DNA of 64,000 bases. It comes from Dryocosmus kuriphilus (lineage: Eukaryota > Arthropoda > Insecta > Hymenoptera > Cynipidae). The notes under the pieces are model-generated. The model made no database searches. It saw only the letters and a program-made list of their open reading frames with translations, and had not been told where the DNA came from. The DNA lies in assembly GCA_038277395.1 (NCBI GenBank), contig CM076192.1, positions 195,055,647 through 195,119,646 on the forward strand, read 5' to 3'. This document shows positions 41,241 through 54,400 of the stretch, piece after piece (position 1 is the stretch's first letter; each line of letters opens with the position of its first letter). The position numbers and the translations under genes were made by a program.

Positions 41241-41790
41241 GCGCGGCAAGAAGCTTAAATTTCTAAACAGGAAAAAAATCTTCTTAATTTAAAATACAAT
41301 GGTAACAATTAATAATATTCCATCTTTCAGATTGTAAATTGACACAACTCTTAGAATATATTTTATAAAAATTGATTCAATAAATTTACGTTTGTAAGAG
41401 ATTTGTTCATGTGCTATAATTTTTATAATATTAAAATTAATCAAAGTAATGGTTGTGAGTCCATGCATGTTTCGCAAGACCAGGTTTATTATTGCCAATC
41501 TCACAATCCCTCTTGTGTTCCATTATTCTTAGCATTAATTTCCTACATTTTTCTCCAACATATATATTTTATAACACATTGAGAATTTAATTAAATAAAC
41601 TACGCTGGATAAATTTTTTTTGTCATCTTTATCCTCTTTATTCAAATAACAATTCCCTAATGTATTAATATTTTTAAAATGAACATTAGTATTGGATTTT
41701 TTAAGAGAAATTCTAATTCTTTCAGCCAGTGCATGAGTATATGGTACGGATTAAGCCTTGTCATTTATATAGTGATTGTCAATCTATCTA
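41240..41790 (-). pseudogene. Partial second Penelope copy (endonuclease end)
   Basis: The DNA matches 38120-38600 (for example TTCCATCTTTCAGATTGTA, TTGACACAACT, TCCATGCATGTT, CACAATC.CTCTTGTGTTCC). It is the 3' end of another copy in head-to-tail order with the fuller one. Its reading frames are destroyed. Confidence 0.8.
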
Positions 41791-41899
41791 TTTTTACATT
41801 CTCATCAGAGAAGGTATTAGATTTATGCAAAATTTGACTTTCGCGGATTTCATGAAATCTCCACGCTTTAAGACCTCCTGAATCCGAAAAAATGGTTTT

Positions 41900-42010
41900 T
41901 ACGACCGTGTCTGTCTGTCTATTGGCGCTGTCGTCGTTGTTGTCGTCGTCGTTGTCATCGTTGTCGTCGTTGACGTTGTCGTTGTCGTTGTCGTCTGTTC
42001 CCACGGTAAC
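41900..42010. repeat. GTC/GTT microsatellite
   Basis: Degenerate GTCGTTGTCGTC repeats. The small frame with an Asp/Asn run on minus is the translation of this repeat. Confidence 0.85.
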
Positions 42011-42119
42011 TTTCGAAGGACTAATCGGATTGGATTGCGCTTTGGCACACTACTTTAAGGTCCAAAAAGAAAGGACGAGGTCGTTAACCAGCGGTTTTTG
42101 ACCAACGGTTATGGTTTTA

Positions 42120-42780
42120 TCCATCAAAAACTGTTTACACAAAATCAAGAAATTTATTTTTCGACTAAACTATGAGAGATAAAAAAAAACGTGTGAAAGT
42201 AAAATTGTTCCTCTTAAAAAAATCTACAAATTTTGTCTCAACCGTTTTTCGATAAAATGAACGGTTTTTGTTTTAATCAAGAAAACGCTCTTAAAATTAA
42301 AAAACTGTGGTTTCCCGATAAATATTCAAGATAAGAAAAAACGGTAAAGAACAAAGTTGTTTAATTTAAAAGGATCTACAAATTTTGTTTCAACCATTTT
42401 TTGATAAAATGCACGGTTTTTGTTTTAATCGATAAAACGTTATTAAAAATTAAAAATTTCAAATTTCCTGCCAAACTATGAAGGATACGGGAAAATAATA
42501 AGGAACAAGGTTGTTCACCTCAAAAAGGTCTACAAATTTTTCTCTCTACCATTTTTTTGAGCAGACGCGTATTTTTTGTGGTATTCGTGAAATATTTTAT
42601 GAAATATAAAGAAAACCACTTTTCAGCAAAACTATGCAAGATATGAGAAAATATTAACAAGCAGAATTGTTCACCTTGGAAAGAGCTACAAAATTTATTT
42701 ATAACACTCATCGTTTTACTTTTAAGAATCGAAATCCTCTATTGTGAAATTTGTAAAATCACAAAAAAACTTTACCAATT
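42120..42780. repeat. ~150-bp tandem repeat, four diverged units
   Basis: The words TCTACAAATTTTGTCTCAACC, then ACGGTTTTTGTTTTAATC, recur at about 152-157 bp intervals (near 42218, 42370, 42525, 42680). The last unit is nearly the same as 36971-37150. Confidence 0.8.
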
Positions 42781-42975
42781 TTTTGTGTTTCGAATTAACC
42801 TTTTTTCAAAATTTAACTGTTACGTTTTTCATCAGGAGTTCATTCTTTAAACTGGAAATTTAACTATTTTTTTGGGAAATACAAGGGTTTTTTAAAAATT
42901 AATTTTTGTTTCAAAAAGCATGTTTTTTGGTTCAAATTACAACCTTTTTTGCTTCAAAAAAGTAGTATGTCATTA

Positions 42976-43036
42976 TTATATATATATATTATATTATATA
43001 TATATTATTATATACTATATATATATTATATAATAA
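42976..43036. repeat. AT/TATA microsatellite
   Basis: Imperfect ATATATAT tract. It sits at the point where the minus-strand non-LTR element is cut off. Confidence 0.95.
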
Positions 43037-45577
43037 CTACCATCAAAACCCCTCTTCCCCCAAGCTTGCGTGGAAGGACTATTCTCTCCAAAGCCGTTCT
43101 CCGATAATGCATCCGACGTTCAGACATTTCCACGCGGATGGTTCTGTTTAGAGCCCCGAGGTCCATCTTAGACCACAACATTAACCCAAAAGAGTATGTT
43201 AGGAGAGGAATAGCAATGGTTTTAATTGCCTTGGTGATGTTCTTAGCCCCGAGACCGGTAGACTCCCCAAAAATCATCGTCTGTATCAGATCCTGATTAT
43301 CTGTTTCCAGCGGAGTGACCATTTCTCCATGCGATAGATGCAGTTTCCTGCATTTATCTAGGTCCAGACTCATCCTGATATCATTGGAAAGCTGCAATAT
43401 GATGTGAAGAGAGTTTTCTTGTCTGGAACCTGAGCCAGCATAAACCTTTCGATCGTTCATGTAAAGGAGGTGAGTAAGCTGAGTTTCAGCCACTCCCGCC
43501 ATCATATTAAACCCGTAGGACGTGTTGGAGGGTATCCTACTTAAAGGACTCGAGGCCAAATAGAACCATAATGAACTGAAACAGTCACCTTGAAAGATGC
43601 CTCGTTTAATTGACAAGGTCTGAGTGTCCCTCTTCGCTCCACGACTGAAACACCTGCTTTTCCTGCACCATGTGCTCATGGCATGATTCAAAAGTTGAAT
43701 CACTCACGGACTGATCTTACATATCCCAAGAACCTCAAGTAGATAGTCGTGAGGCACCGAGAGAAAAGCTTGCTTATAGTAAATATAGGCCATGTGTAAA
43801 TTACGTTGGTGATGCTTTGCATGCAGCACCACCGCAGTATCAATTGTCACCAAGTCCTTGCAACCACGGAAGCACCGACACCAAAAGTTTTGTTCTTCTG
43901 TCAGCACGTTGTTCTCCTCACAGTGTTTATAGATGCCTTCAGATATAATAGCAGTGAGACGCTTGTAGAGTGTGGAAAGGCAGGCAATTGGTCGATAATC
44001 TTTAGGTCTATTAGGATCTGGTTTTTTAAGTATCACATAAGTGACACCCTCTGCCATAAAAAAGGCATTGGTTCAGGATTCACTAAAATGGCCTGAAGGG
44101 CGCCCGCAAGGGCGGGGTGCAGAGCCACTAGATACTCTTACCAGAAACAGTGCACCCCATCCGGAGCAGGCGCCTTCCAATTCTTCGCCCTCTTTAGGAT
44201 GCGAGTTACCTCAGCAGCTGTGATAGATAAATTATCCATCGCAGGCAGCTCTGCAACTCTCTCTTTTTCGACGTCAAGCCCCGGCGTGTTCAAATCACTT
44301 GCAACATGATTACCCCAGATTCCTGACCAATATCTGGCCATCTCCTCAGCACTCGGGAGTTCACTGGCATTATTGATTTCTCCATCAGAAAGTTTACGGT
44401 AGAACTTCTTTTCATCTTGTAAAAACATCTTGTTGTCATAACCTCTCGCGGTAGACCGCTTGAAGCGCCGCAGGCGCGCTGAAACGAACATGAGCCTTTG
44501 TTTCAAGTAGTTAATTACTTCGTCTGGATCCTTAGATATTCTTGGATTGACATTACGTGGACGAAGGATTTTCTCTACGTGGCGAGTCAGCCTTTGTGTC
44601 CGATTGCCCTTCCGAAATTGGTACAACCGACCAAGTTTAACTCTTATTTTGCTGACTTCGGATTGAAGCCTAAACTTCCGCGGAGGATCTGACTTACTCC
44701 TGGGGAAGAAGGTGCTGTTTCCCCTAGGCTTGATTTTGATGCTTAACGTCCTGGTACACGCGACAGCAGCACAATATGCAATAGTCTGCAACTGCTGTAA
44801 ACTCATATCTTGGCGCGGAAACAGAGGCAATATGTGGTTGTTTAAGCTGCTAATTACCGGAGAAGGTCTTTGTTAAAGCTAACTTTTGGAAGAGCACCCC
44901 TTTGGAATGGTTCCAGTTCCATAAACTCTATGATGGCATCAGTGAAGTACCCGAAGGTAAGCAGAGCTCTGTTCATTGAGCTCTTCAGTTGGGTCCGCAG
45001 GGGCCTGGTCCGGCGGATGAAGTCTCAATGATTGACAACTATGTGACAATCTTCGTTCTATACCCCCCGGACTCAGCTCCCGAACATTTGTAGAGTCTCG
45101 TAGATCGGGCAGAATCTCCTCCACGGCTCCTACCAGGGGGTTTACTTCGGGGCGTGCTAGTTCTTCTTGCACTCGTCTCTTAATGTTTTCAATTTCGAAA
45201 ACGTAAAGGAGATTTCGGCGCTTAGTTGAGCGGAATTGGTCAGCTAGGTGTTGTGCAGTCACACTCGAGGCTAATTCTGGATGAAGGCCTATGAAGAGAC
45301 GATGTTGCTCCCTCATCACAAACTCCCCTCCGAAGAAAGCCTCCAAGTGAAATCTGACTACATCCCTGTTCATGATTTTCCATGATATCCGCTTTCTGAT
45401 CTGTGTACCCACCTGTTCTTGCTGGAGAACTGTCTCAACCTCGGATCTAAATCGGCTGATGGTTCTTCTATGGAGGTGATCCTCCAGAGTTATTAGTTGT
45501 ACTCTCCGACTGAGCTCATCTTCTGTTACTGTCGGTAGTACCGAGAATTTCGCCACAAATTTTCGGCGAAAAGCCAT
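43026..45577 (-). pseudogene. Non-LTR retrotransposon of R2/R4-like style, truncated and inactive
   Basis: Minus frames in order: 45577-44939 (N-terminal, no clear zinc finger), 44830-44138 (MARYWSGIWGNHV, then NWKAPAPDGVHCFW), 44057-43704 (GVTYVILKKPDPNRPKDYRP, IACLSTLYKRLT, NNVLTEEQ) and 43703-43026 (KRGIFQGDCFSSLWFYLAS, LLYMNDRKVYA, LERIVLPRKLGGRGV). KAPGPDG, DYRPI.CL and QGD.LS are reverse-transcriptase hallmarks. Motif A should be DYKKAFD but reads YYKQAFL, and motif C should be YMDD but reads YMND, so catalytic aspartates are lost. The endonuclease expected after GGRG is missing. The clade (R2/R4 type) is from resemblance only. Confidence 0.75.
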
Positions 45578-46260
45578 CCCATATTATGAACTGGTGGTCA
45601 CGCCTAACTTATTCTCAAATTGGCAACGCACCAAGTACTCATCATGTTGAGGTTAAAAATTTATGTGTTCCTACGGTATACCTGCTGAAGTGGTCGGACA
45701 TTCGTTACAGTCCGAAGCATCATCAGCAGTTGTGCTTGGTGACATGGCACCTACCGCCTCTTGTCCGTGTTCTGGCTGGACAGAGTTTTCTTCGGGTGAC
45801 ACGGTTCGAGCTGCCTGTCTATCGCACATCTCGCCGTTGTCATTCCGAGTACTTTCAAACCGTCGGTGTCATCAGGAGGAACCCGACAATCTTCGGGTAG
45901 CGATCAGCGCTTCATAAAGTTTCTTAAATTATTTATTTAAGGTTTCTAAGTCTATGGAAAGAGTAGCCCACCCTCGCAGAACCCCGCATGCAAGGGTAGG
46001 GTCTATATACTACAGGAGGCGACCTGTTATCCTAGAGATACCGTACACGACACCACACCGCTGGTGCCACGCAGCATTAAGCACGGTAGTTCACGCCATG
46101 AATTGGGGGTTATTCCTTCGGGACCATTCCTGGACCATTTTCCGCGACTGTCTATGTAGTAGTGTAACTATATTCAGCAGAAAACCTTAGTACAAGCCCC
46201 CTCTATCTGCAACCTGAGGACGCACCTGGCGGCCTGGTCCAGGGCGCCATCCGAGATAAC
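45578..46260 (-). other. 5' part of the R2/R4-like element
   Basis: Upstream of the first frame on minus. A stretch with EYLVRCQFENKLGV reads open just before the frame at 45577, with a stop between. The distal end (46208-46240) contains CAACCTGAGGACGC, also seen reversed at the 5' end of the other non-LTR element (near 55815). Plus-strand frames here are chance. Confidence 0.4.
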
Positions 46261-46282
46261 ACGAATATCGAGTTAACACGGA

Positions 46283-46322
46283 TTATTACTATTATCATTA
46301 TTATTATTATTATTATTATTAC

Positions 46323-46370
<48 letters not shown>

Positions 46371-46372
46371 GG
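46283..46372. repeat. TTA/ATT trinucleotide microsatellite
   Basis: About 30 ATT units with few interruptions. The minus frame encoding a poly-Ile tract is an artefact. Confidence 0.97.
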
Positions 46373-46559
46373 ACCCTCCTCCTCCCACAGGTACTCATGA
46401 CCCGGTACTTCGCTACCAAACACGGTCGCGAACGCGGCAAGTGCTTAGTAGATTCGTTTATAATGTTGAGTGGCTAACTTTGTTTATTAATATATCTTCC
46501 TCTTTATCTTAAAGTTATAGAAGGTTCTATGTACATCATAAATATTCGAACTCGTCACA

Positions 46560-47240
46560 GAAGTCAAATGTCAGCAACCAACCTTACTTAGTTACTGATT
46601 GAATGACAGTTTAGCACAGAGACGGACCGTCATCATCAGCTGTTGGTGAATGACTCTTTTTACAAACACTTAGATCGGACATGAACCACCATCGCCTGTC
46701 AGTTACTGATTAATTTTATATTCAGCACATATTTTAGCACGTACCTGATCCATAATCGCCTGTTGGTTAATGACTAATTTTACAGGCATTCATCACGTAT
46801 TTTAGCATAGACACAAATCATCATCGCCTCTTGTAAATGACTTATTTTACAGACATTTAACACCGACACGAACCTCCATCACCAGTCGGTGACTTACTAA
46901 TTTTACAGAAATTCAGCACGTGTTTAAGCACATACACGATCCATCATCATCTGTTGTTAAACGACTGTTTTTGCATGCAATTAGCACGGAGACGAACCAT
47001 TACCGACTTTCGATTACTGATTAACTTTGCAGACATTTAGCCTGGAGCGGGACCCTTCCGCCGAACATTGGTTTTACAACTATTTAGCTTGGAATATATC
47101 CCTGCCCCTGAAACCTATATTCCATCAACCCGCTGTAATTGATTACTGACTGAATTTCATTTTAGCACGGACGCAATCCACCATGACCTGTCGATTATTG
47201 AATAATTTTACAGACATTCAGCCTAGAAGAGAGCCGAAAA
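46560..47240. repeat. ~76-bp tandem repeat, about nine diverged units
   Basis: Units combine CGAACCACCATCGCCTGT, GTTACTGATTAATTTTACAG and CATTCAGCACGTATTTTAGC, at 70-80 bp spacing. No gene in it. Sequence does not match the hairpin satellite at 13.7-23.6 kb. Confidence 0.75.
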
Positions 47241-47249
47241 CCATATACA

Positions 47250-48950
47250 TAATACAGTTATTGCCGGAGTCATAGTATTTCCCTATATTTTCCTTAAAAT
47301 TTACATAAATTTCCGAAAATTTATATAATTTCCTTACTTTGATATTGTAACGAATTTATAACTTTATACTCATTTAGAATAGAATTAAGTACTTAGACGT
47401 AGTTAAATAGTCATTGTAAAATGGTAATCGATAAATGCGTTAGGTTCTAGTTCTGATCATCTTAACGCACATAATATGTCGACCCTTATTTTAATGCCAC
47501 ATAATATTATAATGAAGTTACCTTAATTCAGCGAATTTCATTAAGTACTACACTAAGAAAAAGTAAAATGATTTCAGATGGGGCACACACGAAGGCTAAA
47601 GTGTTACCTTAATGCGGCACACTAATTTAGACGTAAATCTACATGTGGTGAGGCAACAAAGCAAATAAAACGGAGTACGAATGGAATTCATCAAAACAAG
47701 ATGGAAGTTGGAATTGCGATTGCCATTCAATGTTGAAAAGATTTCCAAGTAAAAATCATTGCGTAGTTTTTAGACATATTTATTTTAAATTAACGAATTT
47801 AAATTTCATTAAATTTCTTGTTCTCCGTTGTTATTAATATTAGAAAATTATGTTTTAGTTTTAAGCATAGGCTGGATCAGGATCAATATGAAATATTCGC
47901 TTATGGTAAAAATGCCCGAAAGCAAAAAATTGTTTAATAAATTATTCAGATTATATGAAGTCAAAGAATTAGGTGTAATATGTATAGATGACAAATTGTG
48001 ATTCAATCGCATGCTGAGTCTCTCAGTGCATGAATAAGTTCGTGTACTGGAAGCCGATTTTTACTAGCTCACAACAGTATCCTTGAGGCCGTGATTACCC
48101 GGGAAAATCCGAAGATTTTTCCATCAATAGTATAAAAATGATTTACGTGCAAGGATACACGCATACGCAAAGATACACACGTACGCGCGCACGCACTATT
48201 CTATCCCTCATTCTCTCTGCTCGTTTCATTCTTATAAACACTTCCTTTGATTTTTATTCTCTGTTCGTTTCGCGCTTCCTTCCTTTTTATAATGCATTTT
48301 TCCCGAGTGGGGCGCGAGATCTGGGTACTCACGAAGTTTGTCCGTCTAGGGTTAGTTACCTCCAGCTGCTTTGGGTTTGTCTGATCTGGCCGGTTTTGGT
48401 TCAGTCGTAAATACATATACTGCTTGCAAGCTTGGCTTTCGCTGCTTCTGGTTCTTTCGCTCTTCTCCGTTTTCCTCCATTATTCTGATCTCCCTCTCCC
48501 TTATACGACAATGCTTGGCCATGAGGCTATGCGATAAAGCCACGTGCGACTTTGAAAACATGACTTCCCGGCAAGTAGGAATGGTAGAAAAGGAAGTTAA
48601 AGTATAGATGTTAAGGACAGGGAGAGGATATTCCCAGTTATAAATGGACGCAATATTTCATTGGCAGCCATGAGGCACGTTATTCAGTATAACACTTCTC
48701 TCTTTTTGAATCCTCCTAAACTTAACTTCAGTATTCAGATTCAATTCAGTTTTGGAGAATTAAAGCAAACTAATATTATCACAAAGTTATATTCATTTTT
48801 GCTCCCTTATAAACGAATTATTCCAGTCCAGTAATATTTAGTACTGCCCTAAAAGGTATATTAGGAAATATATCATATTAGCTGTTTTTTAGAATGGCTC
48901 AGATAGAGAAGTTTCTAAAGAACAAACGAGACAAAGTTTATTTAAAAAGT
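47250..48950. other. Non-coding stretch
   Basis: AT-rich to 48100, then a more mixed segment with a short CACG/ACGC run near 48150-48195. The small frames on both strands at 48138-48607 overlap each other and show no domain. I call no gene. Confidence 0.5.
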
Positions 48951-48959
48951 TTTTTTCAG

Positions 48960-50240
48960 CCACCTTTTATTTTCCGATAAATTTGTTTGAAAGCTATATT
49001 ATAAATCGTGTTGAAGAAAAAGTTGAAACTGGTGAAAACTTTGAAAAAGTAAATTTTATGATTGAAAAACTAAAAAATCGTTTTATCGGGCTGCGTTTGG
49101 ATTATTTGCGTTTTAAACATTTTGAAAGTGTGGAAACTATATTCCTCCTGAACAAGAGAAGCTTGGGGAAAAAGATGAATTTTACATAACACCGCATCTT
49201 CTTTTAACTCGCTTTTCTCAACTACCACATATCTTTGAAAAAACAATGGCTCACTTAGAAAAGCTGTATTCAAATACAGGTATTATTTCTAATTTTGTTC
49301 AAGGGAAATTCTGGAAAGGAAAAAAGAAAAGATTCCATAATAAAATTCTGTTTCCCATTGGTGTTTCCTTTTACGATTATGAAACAAACATCCCATTAGG
49401 TAGCCACGCCTCCTTGGCAAAATGCGGCGTAGTTTACACTTCTATTTTTTTCATATCTCATTAATTTCAATCTTGATTGGACAAAATATTCCTTCTCGCC
49501 CTTTCTAATACTTTAGACGGGAAGGTTTTTACAAATAAAGTTGTTTTTAAGAGATTCGTCAGTGAGCTCCAGATATTAGAAAAAGCGGTAGCTATCATGG
49601 GCCATCCCATTGATCGATCAATAACAATTTGTTGTTCCTTAGTTATGATACTGCCTGATAATTTAGAAGTTCACCCCTTACTAGGATACTTTTAACGTTT
49701 TCGATGCAACTACCTTCGTAGATTTTGTTTAGTTAATAGAAATTAGCTCAATTTTAATTTTTCTGAAAAATCTTGCACTCTTCGAGAAAAGTGAAACAAA
49801 AAACTGGCTTAAATCAAAATAAATTATCGTTAACTGATATTAAAGAAGAATGCACTTTTCACAGCAACCGCCTAGAAGGTTTTCATGTAACAAAGGATGT
49901 GGCCGTTGACTGGATGCATCACGGACTGGATTGAATTTCTCCACGTGACATAGCAAAAGTTTTGCAATTTTATATTCGGGTTCTTCAATTATTTATTTCA
50001 GATGATTTAAATCAAAGAATTAAATGTTTCCATCACGGTCCAAATGACAGTCGAAATGAGCCTCCTCAAGTCATGGAACAGCATTTAGATGATTTCCGCT
50101 TATTAGTGAGCGTATCTGAAATGCTAAGCGTAATTAGGATTTTCGGCATGTTAATCGGAGGTATAGTGCCAGGAGATGTAGAAGATTGGCACATGCAAGG
50201 GTTACTAGGAAGTTTAATAACAGATTACATTATTTGACTG
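48960..50240 (+). pseudogene. Relic of an unclassified transposon-type protein
   Basis: Several plus frames in a row share a style I associate with a widespread, poorly named family of transposon-encoded proteins in insects and cnidarians. They contain GKVFTNKVVFKRFVSELQIL (49477-49695), VDWMHHGLD (near 49905), EPPQVMEQHLDDFRLL and VSEMLSVIRIFGMLIGGIVP (49962-50237). In such proteins a fragment like V.HDL.EGV precedes a long helical region. There are stops and frame changes every few hundred bases, so it cannot be functional. Family name and function are unknown. Confidence 0.4.
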
Positions 50241-50806
50241 ACAAAATTGTTTCCCGGTAGTATGACACCAAAATATTATATTTATTGTATTATGAGCCCA
50301 TAATGTTTATGATAAACATTTTTATTTCTTATATTAATTTAACATCGTTTCTTATTTTTTTATTTTTGTCGTCATTTGTATGAGACATCCTATGGTGTCC
50401 TATGTTTACCGTGGGCGATTAGTGTTCATTATTTCGACAAGACAGGAAGAGGAGAATAGCCTTTAGTAGTTAGATGGAGTTGCTTCTATAAGAAAAGACA
50501 TAAATTCATTATTTTAAATACTAAAGAATATATGTATAATTAAAGAACACTACATAGATTTGTTTTGCCTTCTATAGTGACTCAAAACATAAATTGTGAT
50601 TTTTTTGTCACAACACTCAAAAATCTGATAATGGGCCGAAAAAATTATGTCAGAAGAATAATATAAGAGAAGTTAATACTGAAAAATGAATTTAAAGAAA
50701 GAAAATGTTATATTCGCGAGGCCTTCTTTGGTTCAAAATTAATCTTTGGGTTAAACAACATGCATTTTTGAAATTTCAACTATTGAATTAGTTTTCCAAA
50801 AACCCC

Positions 50807-50807
<1 letters not shown>

Positions 50808-50861
<54 letters not shown>
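50808..50861. repeat. TA dinucleotide microsatellite
   Basis: An uninterrupted (TA)n run of about 50 bases. Confidence 0.98.
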
Positions 50862-50863
<2 letters not shown>

Positions 50864-50899
50864 TACGAACTTTATGCGCGCCAAGCTTTTGTAATGGAC

Positions 50900-51480
50900 A
50901 GTCGGAACAATCTTGTTGAAACTTGTTTGAATTTATTTGCTTGCAGATGTTATTTTTTCATTGAAAAATCAAGTATTTTTGGCGAAAAGAATGCAAAAAT
51001 TTTTGTTTTAAAGTGAAACTTTTTGGTTCAGAATATAACTGTTCGACTTTTGAGTGAGAGGTCATCTTTCTCGATTGAAAATTCAACGATTTGGTTGAAA
51101 GTCCAACTAATCTGTGAAAGTTCTGCAGGTTTTAGTTGAAGATTAAAAAACTTGCTTCAAAATTAATCTATGTTGTCGAAAATATAACTATTTTTCATTG
51201 GAAACTTAATTTAAATGTTTGAAAAAGTTATGCAAAGGGAGTACTGGTTAGTATCGGATTTAGTAATTTTTTCGCGAACAGGTATTGGAAATTTAATCCT
51301 TTCTCTCGAAAAAAGTATATGATCCAAAATTTACCAACACTTCTTTTGCGTAATGGACGTATTTTTTTTTACATTAAAAATTCAAATGTCTTTCTTGAAA
51401 GTTAATTTGTTCCTTTGTTTGAGAATTCAAACATTTTTGCTTCATAATTAATCTTCTTTGTTACAATTTTTGCTGTCCCA
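50900..51480. repeat. TTGAAAATTCAAC-type degenerate repeat
   Basis: Words such as GATTGAAAATTCAACGATT, TTGGTTGAAAGTCCAACTAA and AGTTGAAGATTAAAAAACTT recur every 30-40 bases. A similar style appears at 42830-42960. I recall this sequence type as frequent in some wasp genomes. Confidence 0.5.
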
Positions 51481-51489
51481 TCTTTTGAC

Positions 51490-54400
51490 TTTGGTATTTA
51501 TTTTATCTGGCGTCGAATAATTTTAATCTTCGCGTGGGCTGAAACACTGCAATATTTCTATCCAATTTTAGAATAAAATAAAGCTCAGCGATTTTCTGCA
51601 TTGATAAAATTTTTTGACACGGCCCTTTAGTTAGTAATGCCCTTTAAAATATGCCCTGATAATATTTTTGTTTTAGATTGTATTATGGTTTTTAAATTAC
51701 CCGCTGTACTGGGTAGTTCATGTGTCTATTTGAGGACGAATATAAAACCGTTTCCAATATTTTGACATATTTTTTTCATTAGGGTGTAACACGAGATCAT
51801 TATCCTGTAGTTCGTAGCACACTCCTTCACCATCTGATCGTTTAAGGAAACGAATGTCATTATTTATTAAAACATTTTGAAAGGAGGTTAGCTTAGGAAT
51901 ATTAAACTATACCAAATTATGAGTCAGTTAATTATTTGCAAAAAATTCATGGAAAAAGTCATTGTCCGCTTCACCCCATCAGCTCTAGAATTTATTTACA
52001 CACGGACCCTCGAAATAGGTGATGGACAAGTCCCGAAGGAAAAAGATGCGGTGTCTGGGAACAAATCAACGATCATTTTATCGAAGGTACAACACTTTCA
52101 AGTCTCAAAGTCGACGCTTTTCAATAAATGAATGGAAACTTTAGGACACAAGGAACAAAGATAATCCCTAAATGACATTGAAAGAAATATTCTTTCAGAA
52201 AATGACCATCCACCCCTATATGCATGGTAGAATTCACCCTTGGGGTCAAAAATTTAACAGGTCCTGAATTCGACACTTTTCAACAAGAAAACCGTGAATA
52301 TTTTTCTAAAAGTCACTTGGGGATCATTATCTTAGCTTTCAGTGTCAAAAAGTTGCCATTTACTCCTTTTTATTGTGTGGACCTTATGACATGATAAATT
52401 TTCGAAAATATGGGTGATTTCCACGAAAGATACAGTGTCATTGAATTTTTACCTGCCACCAAATTCCATCCAAAGTTATCTAGGATGGTATATCTTTTTT
52501 TTCCATTTCCTGAAGTTGTCAGTTTCTCGCTGAAAAGTGTTCTCCCTAGGATTTGACCAGTTTTGAAAAACAAGGATGATTTCTACCATCGATGTAAAAT
52601 TTCACGTGACGTTGCGCTGCGAGGGGAGAGCGGGGGTGATGTAGTTGGAGAGGGATAGAGGAGTGAAGGTAGAAGAATAAGAGAATGGGTGGGTGAGATA
52701 GTGGAAATCATAATTGCATTTTGAGCAGAATCCTATAATATTCATTTTAGGCTGTATTTCAGCTTCTAAAATTTCCGTTCTCCAGTGGCTGCTCAAGAAT
52801 TTGACCACCTCGGACTGCTGCAAACATTTCCTTGATCATTTTTTATTTTACCACCATCCGATGGATCTGGCTTATCATATACGTCAGCAGCTGTAAGGGA
52901 AATATAGATTATTAATTATTTTAATTAATAAAAAATTGTCTAACTTATAGCTAAGTTGAGTGTCCAAACAGTTTCATCACAGTTGTCTTGATGTCGTGGA
53001 TTAGGAAGCTAATTGCTCCGTCGTGTGTAAGAAAAGTATAGATAATTAGTTATTTTATTAGTCAAAAGTTCTTTAACTTAGAACTTAATTGTGTTCCCAG
53101 AAAATTACGTTTTTAAAATTCTATGACTTTTCCCTCAGCAAAGGATAATTTTCCCCGACAAAAAACAAATTACAGAAATCACATCGCACAAAGTGATAAA
53201 AAAGTAAATAACGTAGGACAGAGAGGCGATAAATTAAAGTCAGAGGTGATAAATAAAGGCAAGACACTGGAATAAGTATTACCGCGATAAGCATATCTAT
53301 ACAGGTCAGGAGGCCAAGAAGGAAAGTCGATGGCAGAGCGCGCAACCCAGGACCCGAAAGAAGGGAGAATCGCGGGACCAGACCGAGCCGACTTCCGTGA
53401 ATCGCGAAACCAGGAGATCACACACCATCGAACCTGGCAATCCTCCGGCTGATTTCACATCTCTGCTCTTACCACTGGGAAAGTGTCCTTTTCGTGAATT
53501 TCTCTTTCAACCAGGCTCCGTCCTGGAGGTCGAGAACGGGTCTCTCTCCCCAACAGAAACTGCAAGTGGAGATCGGCAACCTCTGAGGAAGAATAGGAAA
53601 ATTATCCCAATACAATACAAAATTATGACCACCATGAACCACCTGAGCTTTCAACCAGGTTCACATCCTGGAGCTCGCGCAGCCGAGGCTTAAAGGTATC
53701 TAAGTTTTCAAAAATATACGATCGAGATTAATTCCGTGAAGAGATCTCACGTTTGCAAAACCTAAGCGAAATCCAAGCCCAGCATGAGTTTGCAGATGTG
53801 AACTTTCGTCTCACCAAATCAAAACTTGGCAGAGGTAAGATCCATAAATTTAAGCCAGACAGGCAGCATCTTTTACTAGTAATTTTTCGTGGTTAGGAAA
53901 CCTAATTGGAGCTTTGTGCCAGGCGTAGCACCTAGCGTGGCCAAAGTGAAACTTGGGTTAAAGCGAGCATAGGATGATTTGCTTATTTGCTTAGTTGATC
54001 AAAAATAATCTGGATGTCTCTAAAAGAAGGGACAAATTAACCAAGGTTCCATGTCTCACAAGAAACCTCATAAAGGCGTACAATTGATTGAAGTAGAATA
54101 ACACTGGCTGCCTTAATTCGCACGTGACTCTTTTTTGCGCTCTTAGGTTCCCAGAATCTTGTCCGCTTTGTGCTATATTAATGACCGGGAAACAAGTATG
54201 AGTCGTTTTCGCCGGTATCTTATAGAGTTGCCTGCCCTCGTTGACCCCAGGTGCAGGGAGAATTTCATATCCCGAGATTTCCTCATCAAGAATTACTTTT
54301 CCTTTAAGAAATTGCATGCAAAGAAAAGCATCCTTATGTAAACGATTCCTGGAGCTGAACTCGTCCTTATTCCTAGGGTTTCCATGCTATTGAAATTCCA

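Noticed and set aside
46203..46388. Poly-Ile open frame
   Set aside because: Direct translation of the ATT microsatellite.
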